13,403 nt of DNA from Oribacterium sp. (GTDB lineage: Bacteria; Bacillota_A; Clostridia; Lachnospirales; Lachnospiraceae), in NCBI GenBank assembly GCA_017940955.1, contig JAGAXP010000154.1, positions 1 through 13,403 on the forward strand, in the 5' to 3' direction. The notes beneath the pieces were generated by a model that was not told where the DNA came from, searched no databases, and worked only from the letters and a program-made list of their open reading frames with translations. Positions 6,138-13,262 of the stretch are shown here, one piece after another (the stretch's first letter is position 1; each line of letters opens with the position of its first letter). Made by a program: the position numbers and the translations under genes.

Positions 6138-7460
6138 ATGATAAAAAATATTAAAAAGATTCTCGCAAGAGTAGTGCTATGTACATTCATTCTGTCAGTG
6201 ACTGTTCCGGCGGTTTCCAGTTTTGCAGGTTCCCTCGACTCTTCTCTTAATGATGACACTGACAGAATACTTGATGATATCAAGAACGAAGACCAGTATA
6301 AGCAGATAGACCCTGAAGAAGGAGAAGGAGCATCCGAGGATACTTCCAGCGCTGAATTAAGAGATAAGCTTGTCGATGAATTGGAAGACGCATTATCTAA
6401 AGTATCGGCCTCGGACAACAATAAGGTTAGTATTATAACAGGTACGAATATCATAAACGAAGTATGTTCAAAAGCAAAAGCACCACTTACATTTACAAGC
6501 CAATGGATAAACAACTTTGTCGAGACAGCAGGCCAGCTTGGCATACCTACAAGTGCAACTCTGGATGCCAAGTTTGGTGAAGAAGCAGATGTAAAGGGTG
6601 CAGCCAAAAAAATAAAGCTTCTTCAATGGGAAGGCAGTGATTTTAATAATGGTGCCATGTCGACACTCCTTGAAGACCTTAATACCGGTACCTCAGCATT
6701 CACGGATCTTATGGTGGGATATGGCCTTACGATGTGTGTTGCATTCTCTTGTCTCACTCTCTCAGAAATGGTTGCCGATAGAAAGTTCTCACAGGAAGCT
6801 TTCGGAACAACGATGTTCAAAATGTTTTTTGGACTCTGGATTATATACAACTTTAAGACCATTATAGGTTTCGCTGTATACTGGGGCGGTTATATGGTCA
6901 CTAAGTTCACTGGTGCGATCACCGATGAAGCTATACAGTATGCGCTCTATAAGAATGCTTTAGCTACATCACTTGGACAGACAATAATTGAAATGAACCC
7001 CATTGCGAATGCTACGGCAAACCTTATGACAAATGTTAAGACTTTAGGTTCATGGGCCGGAAAGTTATTGGTAGCAAGCCAGACACTTCCCGCTCATGCA
7101 CTTGGTGCAATAGGAAGTCAGCTTTCTGATTTTTTAGGAAACGGTATTATCCAGCTTGTATCTTCATTCACTGTCTACTCAATCATCATAGAAATAATGG
7201 TGCGTGCAACATTCACACCTATCGCTATAGCTGATATGTACAATGACACACTAAGGTCATCTGCAGTCAGATATATCAAAAAAATAGTTGCCCTTGCGCT
7301 TACAGGTGTGGTGATGTACGTAATTCTTTACGCAACAAACACGCTGAAACAACACATCCCTTTCTATGACCCTGTAGCTCTGATGGCAATAAACCTTACG
7401 ATGCTAGGACTTTTCGCAAGAGCAAGGTCCATTGCAGAAGATATTATAGGCGCACATTGA
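6138..7460 (+). CDS. VirB6/TrbL-like T4SS polytopic membrane protein
   Basis: This 440-residue protein has a signal peptide (residues 1-30, cleavage after VSSFA), then a hydrophilic, acidic extracytoplasmic region (31-185, including EEGEGASEDTSS). Several membrane helices follow, at about 188-210, 226-254, 336-358, 382-402 and 411-428. A long amphipathic stretch (265-330) lies between the second and third. This is the layout of TrbL/VirB6 channel proteins of Gram-positive conjugation systems. VirB6 proteins line the inner-membrane DNA path and contact VirB4 and VirB3. The ribosome site is weak (AGGA, 6127-6130), and the start lies 13 bases after the pilin hairpin, so it is probably translated at a lower level than the pilin. 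The PrgI gene follows 16 bases after its stop, in the same operon. Confidence 0.85.
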   Translation: MIKNIKKILARVVLCTFILSVTVPAVSSFAGSLDSSLNDDTDRILDDIKNEDQYKQIDPEEGEGASEDTSSAELRDKLVDELEDALSKVSASDNNKVSIITGTNIINEVCSKAKAPLTFTSQWINNFVETAGQLGIPTSATLDAKFGEEADVKGAAKKIKLLQWEGSDFNNGAMSTLLEDLNTGTSAFTDLMVGYGLTMCVAFSCLTLSEMVADRKFSQEAFGTTMFKMFFGLWIIYNFKTIIGFAVYWGGYMVTKFTGAITDEAIQYALYKNALATSLGQTIIEMNPIANATANLMTNVKTLGSWAGKLLVASQTLPAHALGAIGSQLSDFLGNGIIQLVSSFTVYSIIIEIMVRATFTPIAIADMYNDTLRSSAVRYIKKIVALALTGVVMYVILYATNTLKQHIPFYDPVALMAINLTMLGLFARARSIAEDIIGAH

Positions 7461-7476
7461 TGAAAGGAATATAAAC

Positions 7477-7962
7477 ATGGTTATAATGCCTATCCCAAAG
7501 GATGTACGAAAATTCAAAACGAAAATATTCATGAGTTTTACACTTCGTCAGATATCATTTCTCCTTATCGGTGGCGCACTTGGGTGTGCCGTGAAATTCG
7601 GACTTGGTAGTGTATGGACTGATGAAGTAGGAAAGGAAGCCTGCAACTACTTAATGATGTTTGTAATGGCTCCGTTTGTTATGTGCGGATACGTAGACAT
7701 ACAGGACATGCCAATCTATGTGTACGCAAAAGAAGTGCTGATAAACAGATACTTCGGACATAAACGGAGACCCTACAGGACAGTAAATATTTATGAGAAC
7801 CTGGCTGTGCAGAACAAGATCACCTATGAATATTTTGATGATGTAGACGACAGTTTTGACAAAAGGGGAAGAAAAAAATCTGAAAAAAGGATCAAGAAGG
7901 AACATGAAAAGAGACTTGAGAAGTTTCTTAAAGAGAATCCCGACTTGAAGCCTATTAGTTAA
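7477..7962 (+). CDS. PrgI-family T4SS protein (VirB3-like)
   Basis: This 161-residue protein has the PrgI pattern. A short N-terminal arm MPIPKDVRKFKTKI leads into two closely spaced membrane helices (about 23-45, LRQISFLLIGGALGCAVKFG; and 56-75, NYLMMFVMAPFVMCG). A cytoplasmic part follows with the conserved MPIYVYAKEVLINRYFGHKRRPYRT region. PrgI is the Gram-positive counterpart of VirB3, a small inner-membrane protein that docks VirB4. AAGGAA at 7464-7469 favours ATG 7477, although ATG 7486 (residue 4) would start at the family-typical MPIPKD. The C-terminal 40 residues are an extra Lys/Glu-rich helix (KKSEKRIKKEHEKRLEKFL). The order VirB6, PrgI, VirB4 is standard for Firmicute elements. 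Confidence 0.92.
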   Translation: MVIMPIPKDVRKFKTKIFMSFTLRQISFLLIGGALGCAVKFGLGSVWTDEVGKEACNYLMMFVMAPFVMCGYVDIQDMPIYVYAKEVLINRYFGHKRRPYRTVNIYENLAVQNKITYEYFDDVDDSFDKRGRKKSEKRIKKEHEKRLEKFLKENPDLKPIS

Positions 7963-7985
7963 TGTTTTGGACTTGAAGGAGAATT

Positions 7986-10721
7986 ATGTTCGATTGGTTA
8001 TTTGGTAAGAAAAAAACTGTTACCAACGTAGATAATATCAAGGCATCGGAAGAAAAGGATAAGTCTCTGGATCTCTCCGGTGACGTTGGCTCAATAAAGA
8101 CTATCTTCGATGAAGAAGAAGAAAAACAAAAGAGACTTGCCGATAAAAGAAACGGCAAGGCACAGGATACAAGTAAAAAGAAGATAAAGAAAACGAGAAA
8201 GGCACTTATCAAAATGATAACCGTGCCTAAGTACGTACAGGATTCCATTCCTTACGTTAAGGTTTTCCTAAACGGTATCATAAAAACAAAGGATGACATC
8301 TATACAAAATCATACAAGATCACTGATACGAATTTCCGCACAGCCACACAGGAAGTCCAGAACGAGATATTCTTTGCATACGGGGAACTTCTTAATTACT
8401 TCCAGCCAGACGTAAGGCCCCAGTTTGTCATATGGTCACATAAGATTGACCAGGATGAGTTTAAGAGAGAAGTCCTTTATCAGAAGAAGAATGACAAGTT
8501 TGATGTGTATAGAGAAGATTTAAACAACATTCTCAGGGAGAAGATTTCTGAAGGACAGAATTCAATCGTACAGGACAAGTATCTCATTATCTCCGTAAAG
8601 GCTGAAAACGTAGAGATAGCAAACGGTATCTTCTCCCGTATTGATGCGGAGATATCAAGTAAGTTAAAAACTATCACTGATTATCAGACAGACCCTATGG
8701 AGCTGCAGGAAAGGCTTGAGCTTCTTTACAACATCTATAATCAGGACACGGATATCAAGTTCTTTAAGAAGATGAACATTGATGGAAAAGAAGCAAGAAG
8801 CTTCTCCATCCCATGGCTCCTTGAACTTGGACTTACAACAAAGGATGCCATAGGCCCTAACGCTCTTACTTTTGAGAGAGATTACATGAGAATAGGAGAC
8901 AAGTACGCACGATCCCTTTATCTCAGAAATCTCCCCACAGAGCTTTCAGCAGAGATATTCACTTCTATTTCTGAGATAGGCTGTAACTGCCTTACATCAG
9001 TGCATTACGCCCCATACAGACAGGATGAAGCTATAAAGCTTGTCCGTAACCGTATGATCGATGTTTCGGCTAACGTTGCACAAAGCGCTCAGAGGCTTGC
9101 AAAGCAGGGACTTACAACAGAGTTTATTTCACCGGACCTTCAGGAAGAAAAGGAAGGAGCAGACTCCGTATATAAGGATCTCACTGTAAGAGACCAGAAG
9201 GCATTCCTTATGGCTGTGACAGTAACTATCTTTGCTGATGACCTTGAGGAGCTTAACAAATATACTGAAATCGCCATAAATAAAGCCGGTGACCAGCTCT
9301 GCACACTTGCAAAGCTCACCGAACAGCAGGAGAAGGGCTTAAACACAACCCTTCCTCTCGGAGTAAAGGAGATTTACGCTGACCGCTTCATGAATACTGT
9401 ATCGGCAGCCCTTTTCCTCCCTTTCTCCAGCCAGGAGCTCATCCAGAAAGGCGGTAATTACTATGGCATAAATGAAACAAGCCATAATATGATCATGTAT
9501 AACCGCTTGAGAGGTCAGAACTCCAACGGCCTTATCCTCGGAATGTCCGGTTCCGGTAAGTCTTTTGCTGCCAAGGCAGAAATGACACAGGTTTTTTTGA
9601 AGGATCCAACCAATGAGATCTTCGTCATCGACCCGCAGGCAGAATACGCACCGCTCGCAAATGCCCTTGGAGGAGAAGTAATAAGAATAACACCCGGTTC
9701 CTCGAACCATATAAATCCTTTCGATCTTGACATTACTGCAGATGAGAAGGACGGTGATGATCCTATTACAGTAAAGTCAAACTACATCTGCTCAATATTT
9801 GAGTCTGCTATTGGCGGAAGAAATGGTCTCAATACCATTCAGGTAACAATCATTGACCGTTGTGTACGTCTCATTTATGAGGACTACATTGCGGAAATGA
9901 CCAAAAGAAATGTCGCAATAGACGAAGAGAATGAGGAGATTGAACGTTACAACAGGCATAATCCGGATAATGAGAAGCCGTTAAAGCCTCGGGAGACCAT
10001 TGATACTACGATCTGTCCTACCATGACTGAGTTCTACGAGCTCATCAAACGTCAGCCGGAGCCTGAAGCCGAGTATATCGCACTTGCTATAGAGAAGTAC
10101 TGTATCGGTAACTTCAGAACCTTCAGCTATCAGACTAACGTAAATACAAATTCACGATTCACTGTTTATGATATTTCAGCCATAAAGGCCGGATCCGGAA
10201 TGGGTGAAATGGGAATGCAGGTGTGCCTTAACGATATCTGGAACAGAACCATCAGAAACAAGGGTAAGTGCAGAACATTTATCTACATTGATGAGCTTTA
10301 CATGATTACACAGTCAGAATCTTGCGCTAGATTCTTAATGTACGTATTCAAGCAGATAAGAAAGTACGGTGGTGTGCCAACCGGTATGACACAGAACTGT
10401 GAAGACCTTCTCACCAACAGAGAATCCCGTGGTATCTTCAATAACTGCTCATTCATTATGATGATGAACCAGTCACTTGAAGACCGTATGCAGATCGGTT
10501 CCCTCCTTCATCTTTCAGAGTCACAGCTTGGATTTATCAAGAATGCAGATTCCGGCCACGGACTTCTTTATACCGGAAAGAGCATTGTGCCGTTTGCAAA
10601 TATATATCCTCGTGATAATGAGCTTTACACGCTTCTTTCAACGAACCCTAACGATATCAAGAAGGTCCTTGCAAAGCAGGAACTTGAGAAAGAACAGACT
10701 ATTGAAGAAAAGTCGGCATGA
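7986..10721 (+). CDS. VirB4/TraE-type conjugation ATPase
   Basis: This 911-residue motor ATPase has AAGGAG at 7976-7981, four bases before the ATG. It opens with a charged tail (residues 1-75, rich in Lys and Glu) and the VirB4 N-terminal domain (about 78-480). The RecA-like ATPase domain follows, with Walker A GMSGSGKS (519-526), Walker B FIYIDEL (765-771), the GMTQN motif (800-804) and the closing block LHLSESQLGFIKNADSGHGLLYTG. VirB4 proteins energise assembly and substrate transfer at the cytoplasmic face of the channel. All nucleotide-binding residues are intact. It is the last gene of the visible T4SS core; the hydrolase and further T4SS genes that usually follow VirB4 in Firmicute elements are not found after it. 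Its stop overlaps the ATG of a ten-codon frame (ATGA at 10718-10721). Confidence 0.97.
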   Translation: MFDWLFGKKKTVTNVDNIKASEEKDKSLDLSGDVGSIKTIFDEEEEKQKRLADKRNGKAQDTSKKKIKKTRKALIKMITVPKYVQDSIPYVKVFLNGIIKTKDDIYTKSYKITDTNFRTATQEVQNEIFFAYGELLNYFQPDVRPQFVIWSHKIDQDEFKREVLYQKKNDKFDVYREDLNNILREKISEGQNSIVQDKYLIISVKAENVEIANGIFSRIDAEISSKLKTITDYQTDPMELQERLELLYNIYNQDTDIKFFKKMNIDGKEARSFSIPWLLELGLTTKDAIGPNALTFERDYMRIGDKYARSLYLRNLPTELSAEIFTSISEIGCNCLTSVHYAPYRQDEAIKLVRNRMIDVSANVAQSAQRLAKQGLTTEFISPDLQEEKEGADSVYKDLTVRDQKAFLMAVTVTIFADDLEELNKYTEIAINKAGDQLCTLAKLTEQQEKGLNTTLPLGVKEIYADRFMNTVSAALFLPFSSQELIQKGGNYYGINETSHNMIMYNRLRGQNSNGLILGMSGSGKSFAAKAEMTQVFLKDPTNEIFVIDPQAEYAPLANALGGEVIRITPGSSNHINPFDLDITADEKDGDDPITVKSNYICSIFESAIGGRNGLNTIQVTIIDRCVRLIYEDYIAEMTKRNVAIDEENEEIERYNRHNPDNEKPLKPRETIDTTICPTMTEFYELIKRQPEPEAEYIALAIEKYCIGNFRTFSYQTNVNTNSRFTVYDISAIKAGSGMGEMGMQVCLNDIWNRTIRNKGKCRTFIYIDELYMITQSESCARFLMYVFKQIRKYGGVPTGMTQNCEDLLTNRESRGIFNNCSFIMMMNQSLEDRMQIGSLLHLSESQLGFIKNADSGHGLLYTGKSIVPFANIYPRDNELYTLLSTNPNDIKKVLAKQELEKEQTIEEKSA

Positions 10722-10921
10722 GTGATCCCTTAAATTCAAAAAGATACTGAGGTATTAAAACTTGGTTTCTTTTTGAAAGGGGGTAATTCTGTAGGAGAAT
10801 TAATAAACAACCGAAAAATCCTATCAGCAACGAAAAATCAGATTAGAAAACCTACATAATTATTATAGAATAAGCATGTTGATTTTATGGCTCAAAAATC
10901 AGCAAGAAAGAGAGGCATCAT
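10722..10921. other. Intergenic region after VirB4
   Basis: About 200 bases with no convincing gene. It holds a weak AT-rich hairpin (AAAAAGA 10738-10744 with TCTTTTT 10768-10774), a ribosome-site-like AAAGGGGG (10776-10783) with no start codon behind it, CGAAAAATC repeated at 10812 and 10831, and a CATAAT box at 10855. Confidence 0.5.
10855..10864 (+). promoter_or_regulatory. CATAAT box before the Lar-type gene (site D)
   Basis: CATAATTATT, 67 bases upstream of the ATG at 10922, preceded by a region with the repeat CGAAAAATC at 10812-10820 and 10831-10839. No -35 hexamer is recognisable. Confidence 0.4.
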
Positions 10922-11296
10922 ATGTCAGAGAAATATGAGATTTTTGAAGAAGAACAAATCAATGAAAAGGATAACACTCCTTTTATCTTCTATAGAGTTA
11001 GGGGCATTGTAGATAAACAGGAAAAACTCCCAAGAACAGAGTCTGGATGGATCATTTATCCGGAGCTTAAGCTCTGCCCATTTTGTGGCGGAAACCCAAA
11101 GGTACAGACAAAATCAAAGACCATAATAAAGGGAGTCCCCAACCGGAATTATTATGTTCAATGTACAAGATGCGGTGCCAGAGGATCCAGATTCATAGCT
11201 GAAGACTTTAACAATGACGGAAAGCAGGCAAAGCTTGAAGCCATAAATGCCTGGAACAGAAGATTTACACCAATTTTCAACGAATACGCTAATTAA
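10922..11296 (+). CDS. Lar-type (restriction alleviation) zinc-finger protein
   Basis: A 124-residue protein with AGAGAGG (10908-10914) before its ATG. The C-terminal half matches the Lar_restr_allev pattern: LCPFCGG (Cys52, Cys55), then YYVQCTRCGARG (Cys81, Cys84), then the characteristic AINAWNRR (108-114). The four cysteines should bind zinc. Phage- and element-borne members are named after the Rac prophage Lar protein, which modulates type I restriction, but many family members are untested. The first 50 residues are an extension absent from compact family members, containing FIFYRVRGIVDK. Directly downstream of the transfer genes, a role in protecting transferred DNA in the recipient is plausible. 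The signal peptidase gene starts four bases after its stop, suggesting co-transcription and translational coupling. Confidence 0.85.
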   Translation: MSEKYEIFEEEQINEKDNTPFIFYRVRGIVDKQEKLPRTESGWIIYPELKLCPFCGGNPKVQTKSKTIIKGVPNRNYYVQCTRCGARGSRFIAEDFNNDGKQAKLEAINAWNRRFTPIFNEYAN

Positions 11297-11299
11297 ACC

Positions 11300-11983
11300 A
11301 TGGTAAAAGAAGTAAAGGAATTTTTCAGGAGCATCATAATTGCTATCTTGGCAGCCGGAATAATATCAAATTTCGTATTGGCGGTTGCTTATATCCCTTC
11401 ATCATCAATGGAAAACACCATGATGACAGGGGACAGAGTAGTAGGCTCAAGGTTATTTTACAAGGGAGACTCCATCAAAAGAGGTGATGTTGTCATATTC
11501 CGATACGGATATACATGTAGTTCCTGCGGTGCGATGTATCAGGAAAACGATACCGGTCATTGTCCGGAATGCGGAGAAATCGATGCACATAACAAAGTAG
11601 TACATTTCACAAAACGCATTATAGGAGTGCCGGGGGATGTTATAGACATCATGCCGACAAATATAAAGTCTTCGGATGTTCTAAACATGGGGACATTCTA
11701 TAATGAAGCTACATTTAAAGAAGCTCTCGTCATGGTGAACGGGAAGGCGCTTAATGAAAAATACATTGCAGAACCAATGATATGTGATAAGACACGCTAC
11801 CCTATGGTTCATTTAGAGGTTCCTGAAGGGTGCTACTATATGCTTGGAGATAACAGGAATAACTCAGAGGATTCACGTTTTTGGAATGATCCTTTTGTAG
11901 AAGAATCAGATATCATTGCAAAGGTGCTTTTCTGTTTTTATCCATTTAACGATGCGAAATTAATAAAATCATACAGGTTTTGA
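11300..11983 (+). CDS. Type I signal peptidase with inserted zinc ribbon
   Basis: This 227-residue membrane-anchored peptidase has one N-terminal helix (about 10-31), the catalytic serine in IPSSSMENT (Ser36), the catalytic lysine in FTKRIIGVPGD (Lys105) and the late conserved box GDNRNNSEDSRFW (183-195). All signature residues of SPase I (S26 family) are intact. Unusually, a four-cysteine zinc ribbon, CSSC (73-76) and CPEC (88-91), is inserted between RGDVVIFRYG and the lysine motif. No ribosome site is visible and the start is four bases after the previous stop, so translation probably depends on coupling. It would cut signal peptides on the outer face of the membrane. The VirB2-like and VirB6-like precursors in the same window have matching cleavage sites, so a dedicated role in T4SS maturation is a reasonable inference. 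Confidence 0.93.
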   Translation: MVKEVKEFFRSIIIAILAAGIISNFVLAVAYIPSSSMENTMMTGDRVVGSRLFYKGDSIKRGDVVIFRYGYTCSSCGAMYQENDTGHCPECGEIDAHNKVVHFTKRIIGVPGDVIDIMPTNIKSSDVLNMGTFYNEATFKEALVMVNGKALNEKYIAEPMICDKTRYPMVHLEVPEGCYYMLGDNRNNSEDSRFWNDPFVEESDIIAKVLFCFYPFNDAKLIKSYRF

Positions 11984-11994
11984 ACCAAGTATTT

Positions 11995-12029
11995 AATGCA
12001 GGCTTTTGAAAGGCCTGCATTATTTTTTT
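11995..12029 (+). terminator. Intrinsic terminator after the signal peptidase gene
   Basis: AATGCAGGC (11995-12003) pairs perfectly with GCCTGCATT (12013-12021). The stem continues inwards through three more pairs (one T:G wobble) to a TGA loop, and is followed by ATTTTTTT to 12029. Confidence 0.92.
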
Positions 12030-12037
12030 CGAAAAAA

Positions 12038-12076
12038 ACTAATAAGAGAAGAACTCCGCTCATAATCATTTAGAAC
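12038..12076 (+). promoter_or_regulatory. ACTAATA...CATAAT promoter-like element (site E)
   Basis: ACTAATA (12038) and CATAATCATTTAGAAC (12061) repeat the arrangement seen at 5245-5283 with the same 23-base distance and AAGAAC between. By my count 27 of 39 bases are identical without a gap. It lies directly after the terminator and 108 bases before the next start codon. Confidence 0.5.
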
Positions 12077-12123
12077 ACATAGAAAAACCCGAGAAAACGA
12101 AGCCAGAATAAAAAATCCGCTTT

Positions 12124-12129
12124 CATAAT
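12124..12129 (+). promoter_or_regulatory. Second CATAAT box before the 12169 gene (site G)
   Basis: CATAAT, here followed by TCAAG rather than TAT, lies 45 bases before the ATG at 12169, the same distance as at the primase, pilin and exonuclease genes. It is the weakest match of the set; a TATAAG lies 10 bases further on. Confidence 0.3.
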
Positions 12130-12168
12130 TCAAGTATAAGATTATTGATTTATTGCGGAGGAAGTTAA

Positions 12169-12822
12169 ATGTTTATCTTAAATTCGAGCGGTACTATAGC
12201 TCTTAACTATGATTACGTAATCTATGCAAAATGCGAAAACGATTCTGACAGGTTAAGGGCAAATGAACTTCTTTACAGTGGAAGTCATTATGCCCTGGCG
12301 CTTCATTTTGGTGATGAACATGACGGAAAGATATTACGGTTCTACGGTGATGAGTCGCTGGATAATGTTGAAGAAAGAAACGCTTCAATACTTCTCTCAT
12401 ACAATAATGGGTTAAGGCTATACGACTTTTCAGAGTCACCTGACCAGTACAAAAAATCCGAGCTCTGCGGGCCGGAGCCTGATGCTTACTGGATACTTAG
12501 TCAGAATCCTGTACAGTCTGTTAATTTAAAGAAGTGTTCCCAGGTCCGTATTGTAGATGTCACCGACAAATACCGATTGGAACACCCTGTATCGAAGGAA
12601 TGTTGTTACGCATTGGTGGCCACGTACAATAAGCAGTGCGGTTATAAGCGGATAAACCTTTTTGCGGCAAAGAATCTCAATGAAGCAAAGGCAGCACTTA
12701 AGGTGCTTATGTATAGCTATGCTGCGGGCAGAAAGATGCTGGATTACAGCGGTTTTGCAACTACTGTTTTTGAGAGATACGAGGACTACAGAAGTGTCAA
12801 AGAGGAATTCGGAATAGCTTAA
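12169..12822 (+). CDS. Unrecognised protein of two tandem modules
   Basis: A 217-residue soluble protein with GGAGGAAG (12157-12164) before the ATG. I do not recognise a characterised family. Residues 2-89 and 108-195 appear to be two copies of one module, aligning without a gap at an offset of 106: FIL/WIL at the start, YALAL/YALVA at 41 and 147, SYNNG/SYAAG at 77 and 183, and YDFS/LDYS at 85 and 191. Identity is low (about 13 of 88 by eye), so the copies are old. Each module looks like several beta strands followed by a helix. The linker (90-107) is rich in Pro, Lys and Glu, and a Tyr/Arg/Glu-rich tail follows (199-217). No catalytic motif is visible. The membrane-protein gene follows after 10 bases, with its ribosome site overlapping this stop codon, so the two are co-translated and perhaps functionally linked. 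Confidence 0.8.
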   Translation: MFILNSSGTIALNYDYVIYAKCENDSDRLRANELLYSGSHYALALHFGDEHDGKILRFYGDESLDNVEERNASILLSYNNGLRLYDFSESPDQYKKSELCGPEPDAYWILSQNPVQSVNLKKCSQVRIVDVTDKYRLEHPVSKECCYALVATYNKQCGYKRINLFAAKNLNEAKAALKVLMYSYAAGRKMLDYSGFATTVFERYEDYRSVKEEFGIA

Positions 12823-12832
12823 GGAGAAAGAA

Positions 12833-13132
12833 ATGTTTGAGATTCTAAAATCTGTCGAAAGATCATATGCAACAGGGTCAACCCTGATACTACTTGCGAC
12901 TATTTGGGCTGGACTTGCAGTGTTGTCATATAAAAACAAACGAACATTGAATTTCTATATAGAATTAACTATCATGGGCATTTTATATCTGATATCTTTT
13001 CTACTTCTGATAAACGCAGTATTCTATGAACCACTTTTTGTTGTACTGAAGCTTGTAGGACATACACTGCTTATAGCAATAGCTTTAATCGTCATAAGAT
13101 ATGCTCCATTACATCATAACAAGAATGTATAA
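12833..13132 (+). CDS. Small three-helix membrane protein
   Basis: A 99-residue protein with AAGGAG (12821-12826) overlapping the TAA of the previous gene and six bases before the ATG. Three hydrophobic segments are visible: about 15-32 (GSTLILLATIWAGLAVLS), 41-61 (FYIELTIMGILYLISFLLLIN) and 66-88 (EPLFVVLKLVGHTLLIAIALIVI). The loop between the first two is basic (KNKRT) and the tail is short and polar (HHNKNV). No family is recognised. Tight coupling to the two-module protein suggests they work together, perhaps with this protein as its membrane anchor, but nothing in the sequence proves it. A hairpin follows eight bases after the stop. Confidence 0.75.
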   Translation: MFEILKSVERSYATGSTLILLATIWAGLAVLSYKNKRTLNFYIELTIMGILYLISFLLLINAVFYEPLFVVLKLVGHTLLIAIALIVIRYAPLHHNKNV

Positions 13133-13139
13133 CTTAAAA

Positions 13140-13175
13140 GCATGATATATCCCGTATATCATGCACTAATTTTAT
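13140..13175 (+). terminator. Perfect inverted repeat, probable weak terminator
   Basis: GCATGATATA (13140-13149) and TATATCATGC (13155-13164) are a perfect 10-base inverted repeat with loop TCCCG. The following ACTAATTTTATG is only moderately T-rich, and A residues precede the left arm, so it may act weakly in either direction. An operator is an alternative. Confidence 0.55.
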
Positions 13176-13199
13176 GTACATTTTTTTCGCTGGGCTCTA

Positions 13200-13223
13200 T
13201 ATTATGATGTTCCCATAATAATC
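13200..13223 (+). promoter_or_regulatory. CATAAT box inside an inverted repeat before the exonuclease gene (site F)
   Basis: CATAATAATC starts at 13214, 49 bases before the ATG at 13263, preceded by TTCC. It forms a perfect 7-base inverted repeat with TATTATG (13200-13206) across a 7-base spacer. No -35 hexamer is recognisable. Confidence 0.45.
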
Positions 13224-13262
13224 AAAGGATTACCGTTTTCAACAAAATATAGGAGGGAACCT

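Noticed and set aside
6125..6607. 160-codon minus-strand frame opposite the VirB6-like gene
   Set aside because: The plus strand here encodes a signal peptide and an acidic domain in a conserved T4SS gene order; the opposite frame is Ser/Leu-rich low-complexity translation typical of a shadow.
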